DNA of 64,000 nt, from the NCBI RefSeq assembly GCF_000003815.2, contig NC_049979.1, positions 13,145,560-13,209,559 on the forward strand, written 5' to 3'. This document shows, in pieces, positions 55,371 to 64,000 of the stretch. This DNA comes from Branchiostoma floridae (Eukaryota > Chordata > Leptocardii > Amphioxiformes > Branchiostomatidae). Under the pieces are notes generated by a model. It had not been told where the DNA came from, made no database searches, and worked only from the letters and a program-made list of their open reading frames with translations. Numbering within the stretch: the first letter of the stretch is position 1; each line of letters begins with the position of its first letter. The position numbers and the translations under genes were made by a program.

Positions 55371-56557
55371 ATCATGTGCATGATAGATTAGAGAACTCTA
55401 TGATCCAGTAAGATCTACAATAGGACAAGACATTACATTATGGATTTATAATGTCAAAACGGGCACTCTTCAAAATAACCCTTGTTTATGTGGCAAAGAT
55501 ATGTGTTCTTGGAACTCTATCTTTTGATAATTTACTGCGCGCATCTTTCCTCACATCGTGCTTTGTTGGAAAAACACGATCCCTAATACAGATGTTTGAA
55601 AAATAAACCACACACGCTTGTTTATTTATCTGACCTACTTTCCAACTTGCAACCAAAACAAAGTTAGATACGGTCTCTGAACAGCGGTCAGTTCATAGCT
55701 TGACTATAAGATTACACATTCTACCCAATATCTATGTAATGACGCCTTACTTTGCATAAATAAATTTGACATTATGTTAATCATCACCTACAGTACCTGC
55801 TTGCCGAAAACAATGAATATTCATCAATCCCCACTGGAGTTATCCTTCTTAAAAGTTAGAAACAAAAAGGTTTACTGCAGTTCAAAACAAGTCGCCAAGG
55901 GGCCCAAACCTACACCACTTGCTCCCTGCACCAAGGTCTATCCACCACTAAAAAATCATCAACCTGGCACCAGCGGACGACTTAACGTCCAACTTTGAAC
56001 CTCCGCTGCAGTACCGTAACTTGTCGCCAGGAGGCCCATTATCGAACTTGACCTTCATTTTCCAAACCCCTAAATAACTACCAAATATAATGCAAAACGA
56101 TCCACAGCGTCAAAAGTTATCTTGTTCGCAAACACACACACACACACACACTCGCCCCGCTGCACTCATGTAAATGAATCCCCAATTTGCATACAATACA
56201 TTTCAGGATTTTAATCATCACCTACGGTATGTACATATCAAAAATAATGTAAATCCACCAACCCCTCCTTGACTTATTCTCTTCCAAAGATAACGACAAA
56301 ATCACCCACTGCAGTTCAAAACAAGTCGCCAGGGGGCCAAAACTTACACGACTTACTCCCTGCCCAAAGACGTATAAACTACCCAAAAATCCCAGACCTG
56401 CCACTTGAGGATAACTTTAACGCCAACTTCGACACTCCGCTGCAGTACCGCAACTTGTCGCCAGGATGTCCATTATCGAACTTGAACCTAAACCCCTAAA
56501 TAACTACCAAATATAATGCAAAACAATCCACAGTGTCAAAAGTTATCTTGTCCGCAA

Positions 56558-56593
<36 letters not shown>

Positions 56594-56814
56594 CCCGCTG
56601 CACTCACGACAGAAAGTGCCAAGAGTACCATTTTCTTACAAAACCTTGGTATACGCAACCGCAACTGCAATACCAAATATCGCGACATTCCATCCACAGC
56701 TGCCCAAGTTATATGAGATTGACCTACATACTGGGACACAAAAAACTTTTCCAACCAAAACATACCCTTCTTGGCGAAGGCAATTATCACCTGAGTACCG
56801 TTATGCATACTGAC
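55371..56814. other. Repeat-rich intron, no exon seen
   Basis: Includes a family 3' end near 55480-55520, repeats of CTGCAGTTCAAAACAAGTCG and GTACCGTAACTTGTCGCCAG, and a (CA)n tract at about 56560-56589. Confidence 0.5.
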
Positions 56815-57045
56815 TACCTTCGCCAAGAAGGTTATATTTTTGGTTAAGGCCTCATGTTGTGTCCCTATATGTAGGTCAACAGCATATAACTCGAGAAGCT
56901 GTGAATGGTTTTAAATGATATTTGGTATTTGAGTAGCGGTTGCGGAAAGGTCGTGTTCGAAAATGGTTGGCGCAGGATGGTAGCGGGCCAAATGTGTGCG
57001 TCCGCTTTTTTGTGTACAGCATAACTCGAGAAGCCTTGAATGGAT
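56815..57045 (+). mobile_element. Helentron-like element, 5' part (interrupted)
   Basis: Starts TACCTTCGCCAAGAAGGTTA. It is broken inside GAATGGAT by the 2.5-kb element; the matching continuation GAATGGATCCTGATAATATT follows at 59568. Confidence 0.65.
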
Positions 57046-59567
57046 GGTTTATGGACGTTTCGCCCGATGGATCTTTCGCCCGTAGTCGTTTCGCCCGGTA
57101 TTGAGACGGTTCGCCCGGTAAAAGGACGGTTCGCCCGATATGAGGTACCGTGGGCCTTGGACGATTCGCCCGGTGGCTATTCATTCATGGTTTTGCTGTG
57201 TTTTGAACATTTCAATAAAGAATTTAACAAATTGTATCCCCGTGTTTATTCTACCCGAGAAACGATACATTTATCGAGGAGTTACTTAGTACTAGTAACT
57301 TACGCCCGTACGGGTAAATACATGACGTTACCCATAACGACAATACCATAACGACTCCCAGCAAAACTTCGATATCGAACGAATTCAGTTGCAATCATAG
57401 CACACACACAATCTTATATCCGCGTAATGGTATCATTGCATGCACTGACATAAGTTACGTGAGATAAGAATTCTAACAAAGAAGTTTTTAAACCAGTAAG
57501 CTCAGAGTCGCGCAGGCGCCCACAACAAACACTAATATATAGGCAACAAAATCGTCCGCGTCTGTTTGTCAAATAATGGCGTTGGCTTCACAATTTTGAG
57601 TCAACTAAGAATTACAGTGATATGGTATGCATTGAGAAAGCACGTTCTTATCTAGAAATTGAGTCCATGAATCATACACAGAAAGAAAACCCTGTCAGTG
57701 TGTCGCTCTCTCGCCGTAAACAACAAACAAGTTCAAAATGGCGTCACTGGCTTGGTTGATAAATCCCGTCACACAATGTGGTTTAATACCGTGTATACTG
57801 CTATTTGACTGTACTCTCCAAGCAAAGGAGAAATAGCAAAGATTAATAATGGCAAAGGTACCAAGAAAAACATGTAGGACATATGCACAGATATGATTAC
57901 AGTGGGGCCGCGTAGCACAGTGGTATTGTATTCGGCCCGTGATCGAGAGGTCGCCGGTTCGAATCCGCCTACCGTGTTGCCGGTCTTGTGCCCTTGGGAA
58001 AGGCACTTTACACGACTTTCCTCACTTTACTCAAGTGAAAAATGAGTCGTCCCTCGGATAGGACGTTAAATGGAGGTCCCGTGTATGGGGAGAGCCATAC
58101 CCCATGCACGTTAAAGAACCCCCACACGTGCGATGGTGCGGTGTGCGTTGGTGCAAATCCTTCTGTCGGGAGTTGGTGATTCACTTCAAATCACCCGGAT
58201 GGAGGCCTGGCGAACCTCTGTCTCGTATCAGCCACATGGTGAATTACATCATTCACCCGGACGGGAGACCTGGCGCATCCCCGTCTTGTAATTAGCCTAC
58301 GAAAGGGTATGTCACCCCGTAAGGGGCGGTATAACCCCGTCGTGTGTAGACATGTGCGAACATGTCTACATTTGATCACGTCGACCGATGATGATGATGA
58401 TATGATTCACAATTTTGGCGTTGAAAAGCGCCGACGAATTTAGCGAGAATTTGGCTTTTTTTTTTACATACGATATAGTCGACAGGCTTGTAGCATACTA
58501 GTAGTGCCCGGCCGTTAGCAGGACTTACATTGTACCCTTTTGCAAAGTATTACCCAATTAATGTATGCTGCTTGTTTCTGTGTGTCCTAGCTAGGGACTT
58601 CTGAAAAGCAGGCAGCAGCCTGAGTGATGTTTCCCTGGTAAAATGAAATAGAATGAAAAAAAAAATGAAAATGTAATCAAACTGATAAAAGCTCCTTGAT
58701 GTAATGTATTGAAACAAGAAACAAAATGGCGGCGATGTTTACACAAGCTATCCCATGAGGCCATGCGTTTTGTGATATGTTTGAACAAAGAGGGTTGTGT
58801 GTGTGTGTGCGTGTACTAAAATTGCTAGTTTATAAAAAAAACTTATTGTTTTTGTCATGGAGATTTCATGAAGTACTTGGGGAGGTTGGTTCGAATCTAC
58901 ATGTTTTGTGTGTTGCTGATATTTTCAATATTTTATATGTCTAAACTACCAGAGTTGCAAACTGCAGGATGTTTTGCTGAGAAACTATGTCCAAGAACTT
59001 GTCTGTAAATAATAGAATGAGTCCCAACGGCCTTTTCTGAACCCATAAGAAGCCTTACGTACTGATGCGAACACGTATAAGGAAATCAATAAATCTTACG
59101 AAATATGAATATAATTTCTTTTCGTAACGTTTAGTAAATGATTACGTATGAAATTCTATTCGCTCAGCAAACCCGGCGGCACGTTAGTTTCTTTTCGTCC
59201 GGGTACGCTCCCCTATCGCCCGGCCGGACCCGATTTCGGATCAGCTTACGTATGAAAATGGTCGACAAACGTATGAAAATGGTCGGCAAACGTAACAAAC
59301 CGCCCGGGTACGCTCACCTATCGCCCGGCCGGACCCGATCTCTGATGAACAAACTGAGACTATTAAATCGGCATACGTATCTACAATACTAGTACGTTTG
59401 TATCTACATTGGGTGAATCCTGGCCTTCGGCACTGGTGTGTGTTTTAATATCGGGCGAATCGTCTCCGGGCGAAAGATCCAATTCGGGCGAAAAGTTCCC
59501 GGGCGAAACATCCATCGGGCGAAACGTCTCCGGGCGAAACATCCATCGGGCGAAACGTCCTGTTACC
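57046..59567. mobile_element. 2.5-kb element with 8-bp target duplication and inverted GGGCGAAAC arrays
   Basis: Flanked by GAATGGAT on both sides (57038-57045 and 59568-59575). Left end GGTTTATGGACGTTTCGCCC, right end the complement of GGTAACAGGACGTTTCGCCC. Both ends carry a short array of TTTCGCCCGATGGAT-type repeats in opposite orientation. The unoccupied form (CCTTGAATGGATCCTGATAA) is at about 60133-60152. The 8-bp duplication is that of hAT and a few other superfamilies. No transposase frame is visible; a SINE is nested inside. Confidence 0.75.
57902..58400 (+). mobile_element. tRNA-derived SINE
   Basis: The tRNA-like head has an A-box-like TAGCACAGTGG (57913-57923) and a B box GGTTCGAATCC (57956-57966). 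A core follows with AAGGCACTTTACACGACTTT and GATAGGACGTTAAATGGAGG, then CACGTTAAAGAACCC, ending in a (GAT)n tail. TATGATT repeats flank the element (57892 and 58401), consistent with a target duplication. About 500 bp. Confidence 0.85.
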
Positions 59568-60280
59568 GAATGGATCCTGATAATATTTGGTAGGTGGGTA
59601 TGGGTCAGGAAAACAAAGGTCAAGTTCGATAATGGGCCCCCTAACGGCTCCTTAAGGTACTGCAGCAAAACTTCCAATTTTGACATCTCGTGTTCTGGAC
59701 ATAATGTGGTCATGATTTTTGAGTGGTAGATAGCCCTTGGGGCAGAGAGTAAGTGCTGTAAGTTTGGACCCCCTAGCGGCGTTTTTGAACTGCAGGCATC
59801 GATTTCCTTTCAAACTTTGGACGAAAATAACTCGAGAACGTATTGACGAATCATCATGATTTTTGGTATGTAGATAGAATGAGTGATGGCTTACATAATT
59901 TATACTAATTATGCAAATCAACATCTAATTTGCATAATTAATGAGGAAAGTTCATCAATCCATGCCAACAGCACATAACCCGAGAAGCTGTGTTTCATGA
60001 TATTTTGTATTTGAGTAGCGGTTGCGGAAAGAAAGGTCGAGTTGAATGAATGGCGTGGCATTTTTCGCCAGGACGGTAGCGGGCCGAGTGTGTGCGGCCA
60101 TTTGTTTGTGGAATACATAACTCGAGAAACCTTGAATGGATCCTGATAATATTTGGTAGGTGGGTAGGGGTCAAGAAAACGAAGGTTAAGTTTGATAATG
60201 GGCCCCCTAGCGGCTTACTAAAGTACTGCAGCAAAACTGACATCTCATGTTCTGAACATGCTGTGGTCGTGATTGGTAGC
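59568..60280. mobile_element. Helentron-like sequence, continuation and second fragment
   Basis: Continues the interrupted element (GATAATATTTGGTAGGTGGG, CTGCAGCAAAACT). A second similar block starts near 59960, ending about 60280 beside the LINE. Confidence 0.5.
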
Positions 60281-60703
60281 TAGTCTAAGTGATCTACATC
60301 TACATATCTATACCCCCAAATGGCCCCGCATGGGGCATCGTAGGGGGGGAGTTGAGGCTCCCGGGTTAGGGCGGGCAGGCTGCCTGCCTGGCACGGAAGC
60401 ACTCAACGTTGGGAGCACTTACAACCGTGCCAGGCTGGGCGTTCCACTCAGAGATGGTTCGTGGAAAAAATGAATGTTTGAATGTGTCGGTACGGGCGAA
60501 GATGGACTGGTATTTGTGGTTGTGACTTCCCCGGTTGCGCCCTTGGGCTGGTTTGAGTATGTTGGTTGTGTCTATATCAATATCATTATTAACTACTTTG
60601 TAGAAGAAGGTGAGGCGGGCGTTCCTCCTCCTTTCGGAGAGAGGGCGCCACTGCAGGTCTGTGAGCATTTGTGTCACGCTGCTAGTCTGCCGGTAGTCAT
60701 TAA

Positions 60704-60890
60704 GCCCCGTTTACAAATCAAGAATTTAGCTCGGCCGAGTTGTCAGCGAGCTCTATTACGAGGAGGTATGATCCTGATGCCTACGAAGACACTCTAATAT
60801 TTGTTCGAAGGCATCAGGTTCATGCCTCCTCGTAATTTAGAGCTCGCAGACAACTCGGCTGAGCTAAATTCTTGATTTGTAAACGGGGCT
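60704..60890. mobile_element. Foldback MITE with TTAA target, inside the LINE
   Basis: 187 bp, nearly all inverted repeat (about 85-bp arms starting GCCCCGTTTACAAATCAAGA). Flanked by TTAA on both sides, as for piggyBac-type elements. The LINE reading (AARVT / NDYRQTSS) resumes exactly across it. Confidence 0.85.
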
Positions 60891-61482
60891 TTAAGGGTCA
60901 CTCGGGCGGCCCTGCGCTGGACGGCCTCCACCGCCTGTATCCCTTTGTTGGTGTGCGGGTCCCAGACGATGGCACTATATTCCAAGTGGGGCCGTACCAG
61001 CGCTTTGTAACAAGTGGCCTTGACCCTAGATGGTCAGTGGGTCAAGTTGCGCCGAATGACTCCTAGGACCTTACCAGCTTTGCTAGTGGCGTGGTTGATA
61101 TGGATGTCCCATCGCAGGTCGTCGGACAGTTGTACTCCAAGATAGGGGTGGGACTTAACACCGGTGAGGGCTTCTCCACAGTGGGAGTACTGAGTTAAGA
61201 TGGGGTGCTTCTTACTGGTGATATGGAGGATGTGGCATTTAGAGGGGTTGAACGACATAAGCCAACGATTTTGCCATTCTGTTAACGCATCGAGGTCAGA
61301 CTGCAGACCTTGAGCGTCAGAAGGCTTGCTGATAGTTCGATAAATCAAGCAATCGTCAGCAAATAATATAGAGCAGGAAGAGCAGAGGGCCTAGCACAGT
61401 ACCCTGTGGAACTCCAGAGGTGACCCTGACAGCTTTAGATGTTCCACCGTCAAAGACAACCCTCCGGGTTCTCTCCGTTATA

Positions 61483-62542
61483 CCCCCTCACATTATATAA
61501 TGAATGAATGAATGACCTTTATTGTACATTTGTGCTCAAACAAGCTAAGTACAGGTCGTAGCGCTAGTGATAAGGTACAATTTTGACATAAGAAAAAAGG
61601 TAGCTCATCACCTCCGCATATGCTAATACATTCTAGTATGTACAAGTTCAACTTCTTCTCGCTTCTTAAAACAGTTATAAACATAAGAACAGAAGGAATC
61701 AATAATGTATGGTTTATCTGATTGCATGAGAAATATGAATTTTTCTGTGGTATTCACGATCTTCGGACGTACTTCGCGATCGCAGGAAGGTCGGTTGATT
61801 TTAAGATCTTAAGATAGTCTTGCGTATTTTTCGCCCAAAAACTGTCCCCCTCACAAATAAGCGAGGCTCGTGCGATCGACGGTGAATAAATCTATGATAA
61901 TGAACCTCCCATGACCTCTTGCACGCGGACAAGGTAACACAAAACGTTCCTCAAAAAAGGCAAGAGATCAGTAAATGTTGCATATTTTGTTGTCGGAATC
62001 TTTTTAACCAATGAATGGAATGCGTGGGCATAATAGAAATGACACAAGATAGGAAAGTGTGTCACAAAGCCAGCCTGCATACTACCACAGGGGCCACAAT
62101 GTTAGAATTACCCTCACATTCCCAGAAATTCAATATATGTAAATAAACGGAAGTCGGGCGAACGCCGCCCGAACGTCACCCGGCTGACGGGCGTTCGCCA
62201 TCCGATTTGCGCTCGATGATTAATAACTAGGTCTGTGCTCGCCTATTGGTCGCAAGACTATCGACCGATACCCTTGCGAGGTACCCAAGATTTGCACGCA
62301 TTTGATCTGCGACTCGGTAACGAGCTCGATCTGCGATCTCAGCGATCTCCTGCGACTTGTCGCTTATGTTAAGAACATGTTTCGCTGCATGCACCGCGAC
62401 CGTCGTAAGACTCCTGAAAATTGCCGGCGATCCCTAAAAATCGCAAGATGATCGTGAGAACACCGGACGTCTTACTCACGAAAATGTCATTTAGAGCTCG
62501 TAAACTAGTCTTCCGATCGAATTGCGCTTAATGTGAGGGGGG
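61483..62542. mobile_element. 1.06-kb element with TATA target and CCCCCTCACATTA ends, inside the LINE
   Basis: Inverted ends CCCCCTCACATTA, flanked by TATA (61479-61482 and 62543-62546). The LINE reading resumes across it (QSWLKAFL / ITERTRRVV). It contains a copy of the LINE 3' end seen at 24540-24785 (61500-61740, inverted). Confidence 0.7.
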
Positions 62543-63065
62543 TATAAGGAAGGCCTTAAGCCAAGACTGAAGAAGGCCAGAAATACCATAGTGCTCGAGC
62601 TTGCTCAGCAGACGTTCGTGAGGCACGGTATCGAATGCTTTGCTAAAGTCAAGCACCGCGGCATCGACCTGTTTGTTCTGGTCCATGTTCTTGGTCAGGT
62701 CTTGGAGGTTAGCACCAACTGGCTCTCGCAGGACAGACCATTCCTGAAGCCATGTTGCGCTGGGGACAGAATGCCATAAGCGTCTACTCGGATGTTTCAT
62801 CATGTGGCTGTGCACGATGTGCTCGAGCACTTAACCACAGACCGATGTCAGGGACACCGGTCTATAGTTTGATGGCAAGGTTCTGTCCCCCTTTTTGATT
62901 GGAGCGATGTTAGCTGTTTTCAATCTTCAGGAACATCTCCCGTGGATATTGACTGGGAGAATATGACCCGTAATATTGGCGCAATTTGTTCGGCTACAGT
63001 CTTCAGGAGGCGAGGTGGTATTCCGTCTGGTCCTGTGGCCTTGCTGGGGTTAAGACAGGAGAGCT

Positions 63066-63190
63066 GTTTGGCTACCCCCAGATGACTTACATAATTTAAT
63101 ACTAATTATGCAATCAACAGCTAATTTGCATGATTAATGAGGAAAGTTCATAAATCCACTGAATTTCATGATAGGACTTTCAAACTTGTT
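63066..63190 (+). mobile_element. Helentron-like body fragment
   Basis: GATGACTTACATAATTTAAT, TAATTTGCATGATTAATGAG and a run to CATGATAGGACTTTCAAACT, the standard body of the family, without its ends. Confidence 0.6.
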
Positions 63191-63514
63191 TTCATTGTTT
63201 TTGTCTGAAAGGTATTTTAGAGAATAATCTACATGGAGAGATGCATTCAATTGTAATCAGTGGCCAATTAACAGAAATATACAGTGTTTTCGGTAAACCA
63301 TCTTCCAATTTTTATAGTGGTGCTCCTAGATTTTTGCTGGTGCTCCTAAGTTTTCGGGGTTAGGAGCACAGTGCACCTAGATGTTTTGTGTTTACCATGT
63401 GATAAGATAAAAATGTGAAGTAGCACAATATATATTATATCATGTTATAACTGATAAACTATTTCTAGCTCACATATACCATGGGGTCTGGTCTTGTTTT
63501 ACCCCAAGTTTTTT

Positions 63515-63594
63515 TTGGCGACGCCCCAGGGGCGAGCCTAATGTTTATAGTTTGTTGGCGACGCCCCAGGGGCGAGCCTAATGTTTATAGTTTG
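63515..63594. repeat. Exact 40-bp tandem duplication
   Basis: Two identical 40-bp units beginning TTGGCGACGCCCCAGGGGCG and ending GTTTATAGTTTG. Each contains the palindromic core CGCCCCAGGGGCG. The identity suggests a recent event. Confidence 0.95.
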
Positions 63595-63809
63595 CGACCG
63601 TTTGACAAGAATTCCCAGAATCTCGCAGGCATGTCAGGAATTTTTACAGGCATGCGTAGTAGAGCCATCTGAGTATTCCCTGGGGAATTTGTTTCGAATA
63701 CGTTTTTTAATGACAATGACAATGAAGTTTATTGCATATTCATGCCCCATTGGGGCTAAATGCAGTCAGTTTGGTACATAGTAAGTAATCGGAAAGCTAT
63801 ACATATATA

Positions 63810-64000
63810 TTACAGTTTACATGCTTCTTCTCTCTTCTTAAAACATGCGTGGACGAGCTTACAGAGTTTTTCCAGTATATCGTAGTTAGATGATGACATA
63901 AGGTATTTGAACAGATTTTCCTTCGTCAAGTGCGCATATTTTTTATCTATATGTGTAGCATTAGCGAATGCATTTCGCAGATCTTTGTACAGCGAACACT
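63810..64000 (-). mobile_element. LINE ORF2 C-terminus, cut by the window edge
   Basis: The minus strand is open from the edge to TAA at 63810: SLYKDLRNAFANATHIDKKY, HLTKENLFKYLMSSSNYDIL, KLVHACFKKREEACKL. The CFKKREE ending matches the LINE frame at 24194-24661 (NCFKKREEVEL). The element continues to about 63700 with a TTGTCATTGTCATT tail. Confidence 0.75.

Larger units (their letters stand above)
60290..63065 (-). mobile_element. LINE (CR1/Rex-like), 5'-truncated and broken
   Basis: Minus-strand ORF2 pieces, in order: NPSKATGPDGIPPRLLK (about 63030), DFSKAFDTVPHERLLSKLEH (about 62640), [18 protein letters not shown] and ADDCLIYR (about 61410-61350), SFNPSKCHILHITSKK, YLGVQLSDDLRWDIHINH, AIVWDPHTNKGIQAVEAVQR, then PLSERRRNARLTFFYKVVNN (about 60620). 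These are reverse-transcriptase motifs 1 to 7 and the C-terminal region. Frameshifts and a short deletion before ADD make it inactive. Two younger elements are inserted in it. Confidence 0.85.

Noticed and set aside
57902-57975. Possible functional tRNA gene
   Set aside because: A and B boxes are present, but the segment continues into a SINE core with a repeat tail and flanking repeats, and does not fold as a clean cloverleaf.

Overview
The window is draft-assembly eukaryotic DNA with three gaps of exactly 100 N (4169-4268, 51782-51881, 53880-53979). It has short exons, long repeat-filled introns and many families of mobile elements. The secreted multi-domain proteins (thrombospondin type-1, EGF, complement control protein or sushi, C-type lectin) with phase-1 domain-per-exon organisation, plus the mix of mobile elements, suggest an invertebrate deuterostome. 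A lancelet (Branchiostoma) is the most likely source. The species is inferred, not shown.

Layout. Two related genes lie head to head. Gene A runs on the minus strand from about 38.4 kb down to a poly(A) signal at 1808-1813. I could place 29 coding exons whose phases all agree; they total 4605 nt (1534 residues plus stop). Order: signal peptide, a run of seven arginines, a thrombospondin type-1 repeat, an EGF-like module, 14 ordinary CCP modules, 3 CCP modules with an extra cysteine pair, a unique cysteine-rich block with a TRRRRD furin-like site, an ephrin-receptor-like cysteine-rich module, an EGF-like module, and a C-terminal C-type lectin domain with an EPN motif. Gene B runs on the plus strand from about 38.44 kb. 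It starts with the same plan (signal peptide, arginine run, split thrombospondin repeat, EGF-like) and then nine CCP exons up to 54850. Its 3' end is not seen. Both starts sit immediately after a splice acceptor. A palindromic TATA sequence (TTATATAA, 38408-38415) lies between them with a GT-AAGT donor on each side, so one core promoter could serve both genes.

Inside Gene A, one CCP exon with its flanks is repeated four times in nearly identical form (11.2, 16.4, 22.9 and 29.4 kb), which points to recent internal expansion. A truncated CCP relic lies at 14927-14974. Gene B introns hold an antisense RRM2 C-terminal fragment (49.5-49.8 kb), a 33-bp minisatellite whose every unit carries a DR1 nuclear-receptor-type site (49.05-49.26 kb), a nested CTCCGGAG satellite (49.83-50.82 kb), and an antisense single-exon ORF with a C2H2 finger and a chromo-like C-terminus (51.03-51.66 kb).

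The rest is mostly mobile DNA: Helentron-like non-autonomous elements (asymmetric inverted repeats, 3' CTAG end), a G-rich TIR element in two copies, an internally deleted mariner, several MITEs, a tRNA-derived SINE inside a 2.5-kb element with 8-bp target duplications, and decayed LINEs, one of them broken by two nested insertions (60.3-63.1 kb). Between them the two genes encode secreted, cysteine-rich, mostly sushi-type proteins. A role in humoral recognition or extracellular adhesion fits, but that is inferred from domains only.
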